Assembly: GCF_009674535.1 (NCBI RefSeq)
Contig: NZ_WKJK01000007.1
Coordinates: 186,001-250,000 of the forward strand
DNA from: Duganella guangzhouensis
Lineage (GTDB): Bacteria; Pseudomonadota; Gammaproteobacteria; Burkholderiales; Burkholderiaceae_D
Direction: 5' to 3'
DNA: 64,000 nucleotides
Part shown: piece by piece, positions 15,972 to 25,473 of the stretch
How positions within the stretch are numbered: the stretch's first letter is position 1
Layout: every line of letters begins with the position of its first letter
Program-made: the position numbers and the translations under genes
Notes under the pieces: model-generated
Seen by the model: the letters and a program-made list of their open reading frames with translations, nothing else
Databases searched by the model: none
Told to the model about the DNA's origin: nothing

Positions 15972-18725
15972 ATGAGTTCACCGTCCGTCTCCCGTTTCTA
16001 CCAGCGCTGGCTGGCAGCCGCCCCCGACCGCGCCGCCAAAGCTGATGCATTAGCGCAATTATCCCTTGCCCAGATCGATCTGGCTGACTATTTGGCACAA
16101 GAGGCGCAGCCGGTGACGGCCGGCGCGCCGCCGCTGCCGCTGCCGCTGGTGCGCTCGATGCGCCGCCTGCGCAACCTGCTGGTCTGCACCCTGATCCGGC
16201 GCGATCTGGAAGGCAAAGCCAACCTGGCCGAAGTGGTCGAGACCATGACCCGCTTTGCCGATTTTGCAATTCAGCAACATATGGCCGAACTGCACGCCGA
16301 GATGGTGGCGACGCACGGCCAGCCGATCGGCCGCGACTCCGGCCTGCCGCAGGAAATGATCGTGCTGGCCATGGGCAAGCAGGGCGGCGGCGAGCTGAAC
16401 GTATCGTCCGACATCGACCTGATTTTCGTCTACCCGGAAGATGGCGACACCGCCGCCGGCCCCGGCCAGCGCGGCCTGTCCAACCACGAATTCTTTATCC
16501 GCCTCGGCAAGAAGTTGATTGCCGCTTTGGCGGAGATCACAGAAGATGGCTACACGTTCCGGGTTGATATGGCCTTGCGGCCGAACGGCAACTCCGGCCC
16601 GCTGGCCTGCAGCCTGGGCATGGTGGAAAACTATTTGATCGTCCAGGGCCGGGAGTGGGAGCGCTACGCCTGGGTAAAGGCGCGCGCTGTCACCGGGCGC
16701 GCCGAGGATATCGCCGCACTGGATGGAATTGTCCGTCCGTTCTGCTTCCGCCGCTACCTGGACTTTGGCGTGATTGACGCCATCCGCAATATGCACGCGC
16801 AAATCCGCGCCGAGGTCAACCGCCAGGAGCGGCTGCACCCGGACCGCAGCAACAACGTCAAGCTGGGGCGCGGCGGCATCCGCGAAATCGAATTCCTGGC
16901 GCAGGTATTCCAGCTGATCCGCGGCGGCCGCGACGCCGCCCTGCGCGACCGCTCGACCCGCACCACCTTGCGCATCATTGCCGAAAAAGGCTTGTTAAGC
17001 CACGCCATCGTCTATCAACTGCTGGCTTCCTACACCTTCCTGCGCAACCTGGAACACCGCCTGCAATATCTGGACGACGCCCAGACCCATACCCTGCCGG
17101 CCAACGACACCGACCGCCAGACCGTGGCTGAAATGATGGGCCTGCCCGACGTGGCCACCCTGCTGAGCCAGCTGGAAGCGCACCGTCATTTCGTCGCCGG
17201 CCAGTTCGACGAAATGTTCTCCGACAAGACGGAAAGCAGCGAAAACGACATCGAACTGCAATCGAGCAACGAATGTGCCGATCCCGACAACCGCGAAGCG
17301 CTGGTGGCCCGCTTCACCGCGCTCGGCTTCGACGATGCCGAAGGCGCGACCAAGCGCCTGATCGCCACTTGGCAGGCGCCACGACTGCAATCGCTGCCCG
17401 AAGCTAGCCGCAACCGGCTGCAGGGGCTGATCAACAGCGCGCTGCCGCTGATCGTCCGCGCCGCCGAGGAAAACAGCGGCGGCAAGCAGTTGGCCACCCT
17501 GGGCCGGCTGCTGGATTTCCTGGAAGCCATCGCGCGCCGTTCCGCCTATCTGTCCTTGCTGACTGAATACCCGCACACGCTGGCGCGCGTGATTCGCATG
17601 GTGCACGCCAGCGGCTGGGCCGCACTATTCCTCAGCCAGCACCCGATCCTGCTGGACGAGCTGCTGGACGACCGTGTGCACGACGCCGTGTTCGACCCGG
17701 TGGCGCTGGCGGCCGACATCGAAAAGCAGCTGGCCGCCGCGCCCGGCGACACCGAGCGCCAGATGGACATCCTGCGCGAAATCCACCACGCCCAGCTGTT
17801 CCACCTGCTGGCGCAAGACCTGGCTGGCGACTTGACGGTCGAGAAACTGGCTGATTACCTGTCGGCGCTGGCCGACACCATCGTCGCCGCCACCATCCAG
17901 GCGGTGTGGCAGACCGTGGCCACGCGCCATCGCGAGGTGCCGCTGTTCACCGTTATCGCCTATGGCAAGCTGGGCGGCAAGGAACTGGGCTATGTGTCCG
18001 ACCTGGACGTGATCTTCCTGTACGACGATCCCGACCAGGAAGCGCCGGCCCAGTACGCCAAGCTGGCGCAGCGCTTCATCACCTGGATGACCTCGCACAC
18101 CTCGGCCGGCATCCTGTTCGACATCGACACCGCGCTGCGGCCGGACGGCGCCAGCGGCATGCTGGTGTCCAGCGTCGGTTCCTTCGAGAAATACCAGAGC
18201 AACTCGGCCTGGGTGTGGGAACATCAGGCGCTGACCCGCGCCCGCTATTGCGCCGGCGACACCGCCATCGGCCAGCGTTTCGAGCAAATCCGCGAGGCGG
18301 TGCTGCGCAAGGAGCGTCCGGCCGATGGCCCGCTGAAGCCGGAAGTTATTGCAATGCGGAAACGCATGATGGACGCCAAGCCAAATCACAGCGGTTTGTT
18401 CGACCTCAAACAAGACGCCGGCGGCATGATCGACATCGAGTTCATCGTCCAATTCCTGGTGCTGCAGCACGCGGCCGCCTACCCCGAACTGACGGCCAAT
18501 TCTGGCAACATTGCGTTGTTGAAACTGTGCGCCGGTCTCGGCCTGATCGACGCCACGCTGGCCGGCAATGTGGCCGACGCTTACCGCAAGTATCGCAAGC
18601 TGCAACACCAGATGCGCTTGCAAGGTCAGGAGCAGGCGCGGGTGGCGCCGGAGCTGGTGACGGAACAGGCCGCCCAGGTCCAGGCGTTGTGGCATAGCCT
18701 GTTTGACGATCACGTTGCCGTTTAG
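15972..18725 (+). CDS. glnE: Bifunctional glutamine-synthetase adenylyltransferase / deadenylase
   Basis: At 917 residues it matches GlnE, which adds and removes AMP on glutamine synthetase under control of PII and glutamine. Both nucleotidyltransferase half-sites are visible: GKQGGGELNVSSDIDLIF in the N-terminal (deadenylase) half and GKLGGKELGYVSDLDVIF in the C-terminal (adenylylase) half. Each keeps the paired Asp residues (DID, DLD). Its substrate GlnA is encoded at 41778-43193 in this window and carries the expected tyrosine motif. The gene is divergent from yhdP across a 177-bp gap. Confidence 0.97.
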   Translation: MSSPSVSRFYQRWLAAAPDRAAKADALAQLSLAQIDLADYLAQEAQPVTAGAPPLPLPLVRSMRRLRNLLVCTLIRRDLEGKANLAEVVETMTRFADFAIQQHMAELHAEMVATHGQPIGRDSGLPQEMIVLAMGKQGGGELNVSSDIDLIFVYPEDGDTAAGPGQRGLSNHEFFIRLGKKLIAALAEITEDGYTFRVDMALRPNGNSGPLACSLGMVENYLIVQGREWERYAWVKARAVTGRAEDIAALDGIVRPFCFRRYLDFGVIDAIRNMHAQIRAEVNRQERLHPDRSNNVKLGRGGIREIEFLAQVFQLIRGGRDAALRDRSTRTTLRIIAEKGLLSHAIVYQLLASYTFLRNLEHRLQYLDDAQTHTLPANDTDRQTVAEMMGLPDVATLLSQLEAHRHFVAGQFDEMFSDKTESSENDIELQSSNECADPDNREALVARFTALGFDDAEGATKRLIATWQAPRLQSLPEASRNRLQGLINSALPLIVRAAEENSGGKQLATLGRLLDFLEAIARRSAYLSLLTEYPHTLARVIRMVHASGWAALFLSQHPILLDELLDDRVHDAVFDPVALAADIEKQLAAAPGDTERQMDILREIHHAQLFHLLAQDLAGDLTVEKLADYLSALADTIVAATIQAVWQTVATRHREVPLFTVIAYGKLGGKELGYVSDLDVIFLYDDPDQEAPAQYAKLAQRFITWMTSHTSAGILFDIDTALRPDGASGMLVSSVGSFEKYQSNSAWVWEHQALTRARYCAGDTAIGQRFEQIREAVLRKERPADGPLKPEVIAMRKRMMDAKPNHSGLFDLKQDAGGMIDIEFIVQFLVLQHAAAYPELTANSGNIALLKLCAGLGLIDATLAGNVADAYRKYRKLQHQMRLQGQEQARVAPELVTEQAAQVQALWHSLFDDHVAV

Positions 18726-18758
18726 CAACGATTGCGGTTTGAATACCGCAAGCCTGTG

Positions 18759-18808
18759 CCGGTGCGCTAATATGGATAGACCATAATCATAAAAGCGCAC
18801 CGGTCTAT
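18759..18808 (+). promoter_or_regulatory. Interleaved inverted repeats upstream of the Cache gene
   Basis: CCGGTGCGC (18759-18767) pairs with GCGCACCGG (18795-18803), and ATAGACC (18776-18782) pairs with GGTCTAT (18802-18808). The arms are interleaved (A-B-A'-B') and share two bases. The RNA could form alternative hairpins or an H-type pseudoknot, or the DNA could hold an operator. The element ends 19 bases before the start codon of the next gene, just ahead of its AGGAG ribosome site. Confidence 0.4.
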
Positions 18809-18827
18809 TTAAAACAGGAGAATCGAT

Positions 18828-19280
18828 ATGAAGACTTTGTTTGCCACCACCGTTATCAGTCTGGCGCTGACTGGAACGGCCTCCGCCGAAAATAAAGGCA
18901 GCAAAGAGGAAGCTGTGGCGATGGTCAAAAAAGCTGTTGCCATGGTAAAAGCGGAAGGCAAGGAAAAGACCTTTGCCGCCATTGCCGATCCGGCCAATAC
19001 CACCTTCCATGATCGTGATTTATATATTTATGTCTATGATTTTAATGGCGTGGCTTTAGCTCACGGCAATAATCCTAAAATGATAGGCAAAAACCTGATC
19101 ACCATGAAAGATAATGAGAGCAAGCTGATTATCAAGGAAATGATCGAGGTGGCGAAATCGAAAGGCAGCGGCTGGATCGAATATAAATGGCCAAATCCCG
19201 TCACCAAGACGGTGGAACCCAAGGCCGGTTATGTCGAGCGCATCGATGATTTCCTGATCGGTTCCGGCATCTATCGCTAA
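18828..19280 (+). CDS. Secreted single-Cache-domain protein
   Basis: A 150-residue protein with an N-terminal signal peptide (MKTLFATTVISLALTGTASA, cleavage after ASA) and an AGGAG ribosome site. The body resembles a sCache_2 sensor domain: AVAMVKAEGKEKTFAAIADP, then YIYVYDFNGVALAHGNNPKMIGKN, and SGWIEYKWPNP. Such domains bind small molecules in chemoreceptors and kinases. Here the domain stands alone without membrane anchor or output domain, so it is predicted to be periplasmic. The ligand and partner are unknown. Base composition is somewhat more AT-rich than its neighbours. Confidence 0.85.
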   Translation: MKTLFATTVISLALTGTASAENKGSKEEAVAMVKKAVAMVKAEGKEKTFAAIADPANTTFHDRDLYIYVYDFNGVALAHGNNPKMIGKNLITMKDNESKLIIKEMIEVAKSKGSGWIEYKWPNPVTKTVEPKAGYVERIDDFLIGSGIYR

Positions 19281-19302
19281 GTTCAGACCGCAATATCGCT
19301 AG

Positions 19303-19325
19303 CCGGGACATGTCCCGGTTTTTTT
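19303..19325 (+). terminator. Terminator of the Cache gene
   Basis: The self-complementary CCGGGACA/TGTCCCGG is followed by a run of seven T, about 20 bases after the stop codon. Confidence 0.88.
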
Positions 19326-19543
19326 ACGTCCGCGCCCGGCAATCATGCCAAAAATAAGCACGAAGAAGCCAAAAACCAGCGCAAGCCGGGCGCAACACCT
19401 ACCTAGCGTACGACAGCGCGCATCAGCTTACATATTTGCGGTTGTATTCCCGTCCGTTCACTGGCATTTACCGATTCCTGACAAATACTGAATAAGTCTG
19501 TGCTCAGCATCAGGCTTTCCATAATAAAACTTCGGGGAATAGA

Positions 19544-20032
19544 ATGAAAAAACTCGCTATGAAAACGAGCGCGGCTGCTGTCGCGCTGACGCTGGGCACA
19601 ACCCAGGCAAACCAATTGAAAAGATGATTATTGCCGGTTCCAATATTAAATACAGCGATACTGAAACCACGACACCAGTGCAGATTATCCGGCACGAAGA
19701 TATTAACCGGCTCGGGGGTTAATTTAGTACGCGACATTATCGACATCCTGACCTCTTTCGATCGTGGCACTTTATCGGACATCGGCGATTCCAATTTATT
19801 TGTCAGCGGTGCTTCCTCCGCCTCCTTGCGTAATCTCGGCAAACAATCGACGCTAATCTTATTAAATTCGCGCCGGGTAGTGCCATATGCAATGGCCGAC
19901 TATAACGAGCGCCAACTACGAACAATCAGTGGCCAACCCGCACCGCCAGCGTCACCACCGGCTTTGGCGACTGGTCGCGCGACGGCTACCGTCGTCCCGA
20001 TTACGGCGACAACCGAGTACAAGTTCCGCTAA
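19544..20032 (+). pseudogene. Decayed TonB-dependent receptor remnant
   Basis: A signal-peptide-like start (MKKLAMKTSAAAVALTLG, with GGGGA just upstream) runs into a stop after 26 codons. The plug domain then continues in a second frame (EKMIIAGSNIKYSDTETTTP) and in a third frame (LVRDIIDILTSF, SASLRNLGKQSTLILLNSRR). A typical barrel entry (TASVTTGFGDWSRDGYRR) follows in yet another frame, and the remnant ends shortly after with TEYKFR. At least three frameshifts and loss of nearly the whole barrel leave about 490 bp of an original about 2.7 kb. The remnant is AT-richer than the intact receptors. Homology to the five other receptors here is clear by motif. Confidence 0.85.
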
Positions 20033-20033
20033 T

Positions 20034-20060
20034 AAAAAAGGCCGCCCCTTGGGGCGGCCT
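20034..20060 (-). terminator. Terminator of the gap gene
   Basis: The 10-bp stem AGGCCGCCCC - TT - GGGGCGGCCT is followed on the minus strand by a T-run. It lies 20 bases past the gap stop codon. Confidence 0.87.
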
Positions 20061-20079
20061 GTCGTGAAGCGACGAAGGA

Positions 20080-21090
20080 TTACTTCGCGTTCATCAGTGC
20101 AACGGTGGTGTCCAGCATGCGGTTCGAGAAGCCCCACTCATTGTCGTACCACGACGATACTTTCACCAGGCGGCCCGACACTTTGGTCAGGGTCGAATCG
20201 AAGTTCGACGATGCCGGGTTGTGGTTGAAGTCAACCGATACCAGCGGCTCGGTCTGGTAGGTCAGCACGCCAGCCAGCGGGCCTTCAGCGGCGGCCTTCA
20301 TCAGCGCGTTGACTTCGTCCACAGTGGTGTCGCGCTTGGCGATGAACGACAGGTCGACGATCGATACGTTGATGGTCGGAACGCGGATGGCGTAGCCGTC
20401 CAGCTTGCCGTTCAGTTCTGGCAGCACCAGGCCAACCGCAGCGGCGGCGCCGGTCTTGGTCGGGATCATCGACTGGGTAGCCGAACGGGCGCGGCGCAGG
20501 TCTTCGTGCATCACGTCGGTCAGCACCTGGTCGTTGGTGTAAGCGTGGACGGTGGTCATCAGGCCGTTTTCCAGGCCGATGGCGTCGTTCAGCGGCTTGA
20601 CCAGAGGGGCCAGGCAGTTGGTGGTGCACGATGCGTTCGAGATCACGGTGTCCGACGCTTTCAGCACGCCGTGGTTGACGCCGTAGACGATGGTCGCGTC
20701 GACATCTTTACCGCCTGGAGCGGAGATGATGACTTTCTTGGCGCCGCCTTTCAGGTGGGCCGAAGCTTTTTCCTTGGTGGTGAAGAAGCCGGTGCACTCC
20801 AGCACCACGTCCACGCCCAGGTCGCCCCATGGGATTTCAGCCGGATTGCGCTGTGCGAACACGCGGATCACGTCGCCGTTCACGATCATGTTGTCGCCGT
20901 CAACTTCCACGGTGCCAGGGAACTTGCCGTGGGCGGTGTCGTAACGGGTCAGATGGGCGTTGGACTTTGCATCGCCCAGATCGTTAATTGCCACGATCTG
21001 GATGTCTTGCTTTTTGCCGCCTTCGTAGAAAGCGCGCAGTACATTACGGCCGATACGGCCATAGCCATTGATTGCAACTTTGATCGTCAT
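20080..21090 (-). CDS. gap: Glyceraldehyde-3-phosphate dehydrogenase, type I
   Basis: A 336-residue glycolytic/gluconeogenic enzyme converting glyceraldehyde 3-phosphate to 1,3-bisphosphoglycerate with NAD. The Rossmann start is [15 protein letters not shown]. The catalytic cysteine is in [12 protein letters not shown], and the C-terminal half has [15 protein letters not shown]. It lies 48 bases downstream of the transketolase gene on the same strand, so the two are probably co-transcribed as a carbon-metabolism unit. Confidence 0.98.
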   Translation of the reverse strand: MTIKVAINGYGRIGRNVLRAFYEGGKKQDIQIVAINDLGDAKSNAHLTRYDTAHGKFPGTVEVDGDNMIVNGDVIRVFAQRNPAEIPWGDLGVDVVLECTGFFTTKEKASAHLKGGAKKVIISAPGGKDVDATIVYGVNHGVLKASDTVISNASCTTNCLAPLVKPLNDAIGLENGLMTTVHAYTNDQVLTDVMHEDLRRARSATQSMIPTKTGAAAAVGLVLPELNGKLDGYAIRVPTINVSIVDLSFIAKRDTTVDEVNALMKAAAEGPLAGVLTYQTEPLVSVDFNHNPASSNFDSTLTKVSGRLVKVSSWYDNEWGFSNRMLDTTVALMNAK

Positions 21091-21138
21091 ACTTTGCTCC
21101 TGATTAAAAATATTGTTAATGCAACCAGCAATTATAGA

Positions 21139-23133
21139 TTAAGCAATGACAGCTTTGACTTTCGCGACGACATTTTCGACCGTGAAGCCGAAGTGCTTGA
21201 ACAGCACGCCCGCCGGAGCCGATTCACCGAAGGTGTCGATACCGACCACAGCGCCTTCCAGGCCGACGTACTTGTACCAGAAATCGGTGACGCCGGCTTC
21301 GATAGCGACGCGCGGCACGCCTTTGGTCAATACCGCAGCCTTGTAGGCGGCGTCCTGACGGTCGAATACATCGGTCGACGGCAGCGACACCACGCGCGCG
21401 ACGATGCCTTCGGCGGCCAGCGCGGAGGCGGCGGCCTGGGCCAGTTCGATTTCCGAACCGGTGGCGATCAGCGTCACTTTGGCGTCGGCCGCTTCGCGCA
21501 GCACGTAGCCGCCGCGCTTGATATCAGCGATCTGGGCATCGGTACGCTCCTGGTACGGCAGGTTCTGACGCGAGAAGATCAGGGTCGATGGACCGTCTTT
21601 GCGCTTGACCGCTTCGCCCCACGCCACCATCGATTCGGTGGTGTCGCATGGACGCCAGTTGTCCAGGTTAGGGATCAGGCGCAGCGACGAGACGTGCTCG
21701 ATCGACTGGTGGGTCGGGCCATCTTCGCCCAGGCCGATCGAATCGTGGGTGAACACGAACAGCGAACGCTGTTTCATCAGCGCAGCCATGCGCAGCGCGT
21801 TGCGGCTGTAGTCGGCGAAGGTCAGGAAGGTGGCGCCGAACGGGATGTAGCCGCCATGCAGGGCAACGCCGTTCATGATCGCCGACATGCCGAACTCACG
21901 CACACCGTAGTTGATGTGGTTGCCAGGCTGGCCCGAACGCACTGGCACGATTTCTTTCCAGTTGGTCAGGTTGGAGCCGGTCAGGTCGGCCGAGCCGCCC
22001 AGGAATTCCGGCAGCACCGGCGCCAGCGCTTGAATCGCGTTCTGGCTGGCCTTGCGGGTGGCGATGTTTTCTTTCTTTTCGACGGTGGCGGCGATGCCGG
22101 CGGCCAGTACGGCGTCGAAGTTGCCTGGCAGGTCGCCAGCCATGCGGCGCGTCAGTTCTGCCGCTTGTTGCGGGTATTTAGCGGTGTATTCAGCGAACTT
22201 GGCGCTCCAGTCGGCTTCCAGCTTGGCGCCGGCGGCCTTGAAGTCCCAGGCGGCGTAGACGTCGGCCGGGATCTCGAACGGCGCGGCGCTCCAGCCGATG
22301 TATTCGCGTACTGCGGCAACTTCCTTGTCGCCCAGCGCCGCACCGTGCACCTTGTCGCCACCTTGCAGGTTAGGCGAACCTTTGCCGATGATGGTTTTGC
22401 AGCAGATCAGGGTTGGCTTGTCGGCTTTCTTGGCGGCTTCGATCGCGGCCGCAACAGCGGTCACGTCGTGACCATCGACGGCGCGGATCACGTTCCAGCC
22501 GTAGGCTTCGAAACGGGCCGGGGTGTCGTCGGTGAACCAGCCTTCGACTTTACCGTCGATCGAAATACCGTTGTCGTCGTACAGCGCGATCAGTTTTTTC
22601 AGGCCCAGGGTGCCGGCCAGCGCGCAGACTTCGTGCGAGATGCCTTCCATCAGGCAGCCATCGCCGAGGAAAGCGTAGGTGTAGTGGTCGACCACGTCCA
22701 GGCCCGGCTTGTTGAATTCGTTGGCCAGCAGCCATTCAGCCAGCGCCATGCCGACCGCGTTGGCGATACCCTGACCCAGCGGGCCGGTGGTGGTTTCCAC
22801 GCCCGGGGTGTAGCCGACTTCCGGGTGACCCGGAGTCTTGGAATGCAGCTGACGGAAATTCTTGATGTCGTCCATGCTGACCGCATAGCCGCTCAGGTGC
22901 AGCAGCGCGTAGTGCAGCATCGAGCCGTGGCCGTTCGACAGCAGGAAACGGTCGCGGTTCACCCACGTTGGATTGGCCGGGTTGTGGCTGTAATGGCCGG
23001 ACCACAGCGCAACGGCGATCTCCGCCATGCCCATCGGCATGCCTGGGTGGCCGGAATTGGCCTTCTGGACGGCGTCCATTGCCAGCGCGCGGATCGCGTT
23101 AGCCTTTTGTGGGTGGGTGAGCGTAGAAGTCAT
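21139..23133 (-). CDS. tkt: Transketolase
   Basis: A 664-residue thiamine-diphosphate enzyme of the pentose phosphate pathway and supplier of erythrose 4-phosphate, the AroG substrate. Visible motifs are [21 protein letters not shown] at the N terminus and the TPP motif [12 protein letters not shown]...NGISIDG. In the pyrimidine-binding region lie [20 protein letters not shown] and [14 protein letters not shown]. The start is taken as [12 protein letters not shown] because the upstream extension has no family similarity. It is followed at 48 bases by gap. Confidence 0.97.
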   Translation of the reverse strand: MTSTLTHPQKANAIRALAMDAVQKANSGHPGMPMGMAEIAVALWSGHYSHNPANPTWVNRDRFLLSNGHGSMLHYALLHLSGYAVSMDDIKNFRQLHSKTPGHPEVGYTPGVETTTGPLGQGIANAVGMALAEWLLANEFNKPGLDVVDHYTYAFLGDGCLMEGISHEVCALAGTLGLKKLIALYDDNGISIDGKVEGWFTDDTPARFEAYGWNVIRAVDGHDVTAVAAAIEAAKKADKPTLICCKTIIGKGSPNLQGGDKVHGAALGDKEVAAVREYIGWSAAPFEIPADVYAAWDFKAAGAKLEADWSAKFAEYTAKYPQQAAELTRRMAGDLPGNFDAVLAAGIAATVEKKENIATRKASQNAIQALAPVLPEFLGGSADLTGSNLTNWKEIVPVRSGQPGNHINYGVREFGMSAIMNGVALHGGYIPFGATFLTFADYSRNALRMAALMKQRSLFVFTHDSIGLGEDGPTHQSIEHVSSLRLIPNLDNWRPCDTTESMVAWGEAVKRKDGPSTLIFSRQNLPYQERTDAQIADIKRGGYVLREAADAKVTLIATGSEIELAQAAASALAAEGIVARVVSLPSTDVFDRQDAAYKAAVLTKGVPRVAIEAGVTDFWYKYVGLEGAVVGIDTFGESAPAGVLFKHFGFTVENVVAKVKAVIA

Positions 23134-23273
23134 GTCGATATCACAGAAGTATGAAAACTGGGCGCAAGGGGCGCAGTTACGAAGGCGCACGGCGCTTGCT
23201 GAGCCCATTATTTTACCAGACGATGACATCGACCATTTAAAATTGCACTTCTAACTTGCCCGGATACCCCGTT

Positions 23274-23999
23274 ATGCCTCGCTTCCACTGCCCTCAGCCC
23301 TTGGCCATCGGCCAGATCGTTTCCCTGCCGGACGCGGTCGCCCACCACATCCAGGTGCTGCGGCTGGCGCAGGGCGATCTGATTACACTATTTAATGGCG
23401 AGGGTGGCGAGTACACGGCGGCACTGAGCGAGATCGGCCGCCGCAGCGCCAGCGCCGAGATCAAGGCGCACACGCCGCGCGAGGTCGAGCTGCCGTTCGC
23501 CGTCACGCTGGCGCAGGCGCTGCCCGAGGGCAGCAAGATGGACTGGATCATCGAAAAAGCCATCGAACTGGGCGTGTCCGGCTTCCAGCCGCTGGCGGCG
23601 CAGCGCTGCGTGGTGCGGCTGTCGGCCGAGCGCGCGGAGAAAAAACTGGAACATTGGCGCGGCATCATCGTGTCCGCCAGCGAGCAGAGCGGCCGCAACC
23701 GCCTGGCCAAGCTGGCGCCGCCGCAAGAGTATAAGAACTGGATCACCCAGCAAGATCTGCACCGCCGCATCATCCTGACGCCGCGCGCCGGGCAGTCGCT
23801 GGCCGACTGGGCGCGCCATCAGCCGCCGCAGGCGGTGACGCTGGTGATCGGTCCCGAGGGTGGCCTCAACGACCAGGAAGAGGAAGCCGCGATCCGCCAT
23901 GGCGCGTTGCCGTTGGCAATGGGGCCGCGCATCTTGCGCACCGAGACCGCCGGCCTGTCGGCGCTGGCGATTCTGGCCGCAGCCTGGGGCGGCATGTAG
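23274..23999 (+). CDS. rsmE: 16S rRNA (uracil-1498-N3)-methyltransferase
   Basis: A 241-residue SPOUT-class RNA methyltransferase that methylates U1498 in the 30S decoding region. Family signatures are an N-terminal PUA-like segment (AHHIQVLRLAQGDLITLFNG), KMDWIIEKAIELGVSGFQPL, and the knotted SAM site VIGPEGGLNDQEEEAA with ILRTETA. ATG at 23274 (MPRFHCPQP) is preferred over a TTG six codons upstream. It is divergent from tkt. Confidence 0.95.
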   Translation: MPRFHCPQPLAIGQIVSLPDAVAHHIQVLRLAQGDLITLFNGEGGEYTAALSEIGRRSASAEIKAHTPREVELPFAVTLAQALPEGSKMDWIIEKAIELGVSGFQPLAAQRCVVRLSAERAEKKLEHWRGIIVSASEQSGRNRLAKLAPPQEYKNWITQQDLHRRIILTPRAGQSLADWARHQPPQAVTLVIGPEGGLNDQEEEAAIRHGALPLAMGPRILRTETAGLSALAILAAAWGGM

Positions 24000-24050
24000 C
24001 GCTAATGTAACAACTTCTGACATTAACCTGGTTTTACGCTTGCACGGATC

Positions 24051-24077
24051 TTGCAAGGAATTCCTGGGGGCTATAAT
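24051..24077 (+). promoter_or_regulatory. Candidate sigma-70 promoter
   Basis: A perfect -10 box TATAAT (24072-24077) is preceded by TTGCAA (24051-24056) at a sub-optimal 15-base spacing. It lies 42 bases before the start of the hydroxylase gene. Confidence 0.45.
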
Positions 24078-24118
24078 TTTTTTTAGCCATACAACAACTG
24101 TCAGAAGTGATTCAATAC

Positions 24119-25405
24119 ATGCAAGATATTCGCGCAGAGATGGCGATTTTGGAGGCGGCTGCCATCAAAGCCGCACAAGCCGGTAAAGAAGAGGACGCGG
24201 CGCGCATGTGGGCGCGCATCCTGGAATTGAATCCGCAACACGCCCTCGCCTTGAGTTCGCTCGGCAAGCGCGCCTTCCGCTATGGCGACGTGGCCACCGC
24301 GCACCGCGCTTTCAGCCGGCTGGCCGAGGTGGCGCCCGACGATCCGCAAAGCTGGATCAATCTGGCGCTGGCCTGCCAGGGTCTGAAAGATGAGGCCGGC
24401 GAAGAAACCGCCTTGTACAAGGCGCTGGTGGCCGATCCCTCGCATCTGGTGGCGCTGATCATGCGCGCCAACCTGCTGGAGCGCCAGGGCAAGACCCACC
24501 AGGCGTCGTCGGTGTATGGCGCGGTGGCGTCAGTATCGCCACCGCTGACGCAGCTGGAGCCGGGCCTGCGCGGCGCGGTCGAGCATGCGATGCAGTATGT
24601 CGATCAATATAAAGAGGGCTACGGCCAATTCCTCGATCAATTCCTGGAACAGCAATACCAGCAGTACGCCGGCGAAGACTTGCGCCGCTTCCGCGATTCG
24701 ATCGACCTCATGGTCGGCCGCAAGCGCCGCTACGAGTCGGAATCGATGATGTACCACTATCCGGGGCTGGTGCCGTACGCCTTCTTCCCGCGCGAGGAAT
24801 TCCCCTGGCTGGACGCGATCGAGGCCGGCACCGACGCCATCCGCGACGAATTCCTGCAGGTGCTGGAGCGTCAACAAGGCTTCACGCCCTATCTGACTTA
24901 TCCAGACGACTTGCCGCACAACCAGTTTGCCGAGCTGAATAACTCACCCGACTGGAGCGCCTTCCACCTGATCAAGGATGGCCTGCCGGTGCCGGAGCAC
25001 GCCGCGCAATGCCCGCGCACCATGGAGTTGCTGGCCGGCGCGCCGCAGCCGGATCAGCCAGGCCGCACGCCGGTGGCCATGTTCTCTCTGCTCAAGCCCA
25101 AGACCCGTATCCCAACCCACGTCGGCGTCAGCAACGCGCGCCTGGTGACGCACTTGCCGCTGATCGTGCCGCCCGATTGCGGCTTCCGCGTTGGCAATGA
25201 AACGCGCGCCTGGGTGCCGGGCCAGGCCTGGGCGTTCGACGACACCATCCAGCACGAAGCCTGGAACAACAGCGACAAATTGCGCGTGATCCTGATCTTC
25301 GACATCTGGCATCCACACCTGTCGCCGACTGAACGCAAACTCATCACCGCACTGACCGACGGCATCAACAGCTTTAAAGGTCAGCAGGAAAGCTACGGCG
25401 CCTGA
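24119..25405 (+). CDS. TPR-containing aspartyl/asparaginyl beta-hydroxylase
   Basis: A 428-residue protein. The N-terminal 130 residues form TPR-like helical repeats (ARMWARILELNPQHALALSS, WINLALACQGLKDEA, LVADPSHLVALIMRANLLE). The C-terminal half is an Asp/Asn beta-hydroxylase (2-oxoglutarate/Fe(II)) domain, with PTHVGVSNARLVTHLPLIVP and WAFDDTIQHEAWNNSD supplying the metal and co-substrate histidines and arginine. The family hydroxylates Asp/Asn in proteins or lipid-linked acyl chains (LpxO type). The substrate is not evident. ATG at 24119 is chosen; a GTG four codons earlier is possible. The gene ends at a strong terminator. Confidence 0.9.
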   Translation: MQDIRAEMAILEAAAIKAAQAGKEEDAARMWARILELNPQHALALSSLGKRAFRYGDVATAHRAFSRLAEVAPDDPQSWINLALACQGLKDEAGEETALYKALVADPSHLVALIMRANLLERQGKTHQASSVYGAVASVSPPLTQLEPGLRGAVEHAMQYVDQYKEGYGQFLDQFLEQQYQQYAGEDLRRFRDSIDLMVGRKRRYESESMMYHYPGLVPYAFFPREEFPWLDAIEAGTDAIRDEFLQVLERQQGFTPYLTYPDDLPHNQFAELNNSPDWSAFHLIKDGLPVPEHAAQCPRTMELLAGAPQPDQPGRTPVAMFSLLKPKTRIPTHVGVSNARLVTHLPLIVPPDCGFRVGNETRAWVPGQAWAFDDTIQHEAWNNSDKLRVILIFDIWHPHLSPTERKLITALTDGINSFKGQQESYGA

Positions 25406-25423
25406 AACAGCAGCGCCCATAAA

Positions 25424-25455
25424 AAAACGGCGCCTTCGTTTGAAGGCGCCGTTTT
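25424..25455. terminator. Bidirectional terminator
   Basis: A 14-bp stem AAAACGGCGCCTTC - GTTT - GAAGGCGCCGTTTT with A/T flanks on both sides lies between convergent genes. Confidence 0.9.
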
Positions 25456-25473
25456 CAGTTAACCCGACTCAGA

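Noticed and set aside
19308..19400. Minus-strand hydrophobic stretch reading LALVFGFFVLIFGMIAGRGR
   Set aside because: Looks like a membrane helix followed by a basic tail, but there is no start codon in frame after the preceding stop, and it overlaps the terminator of the Cache gene.
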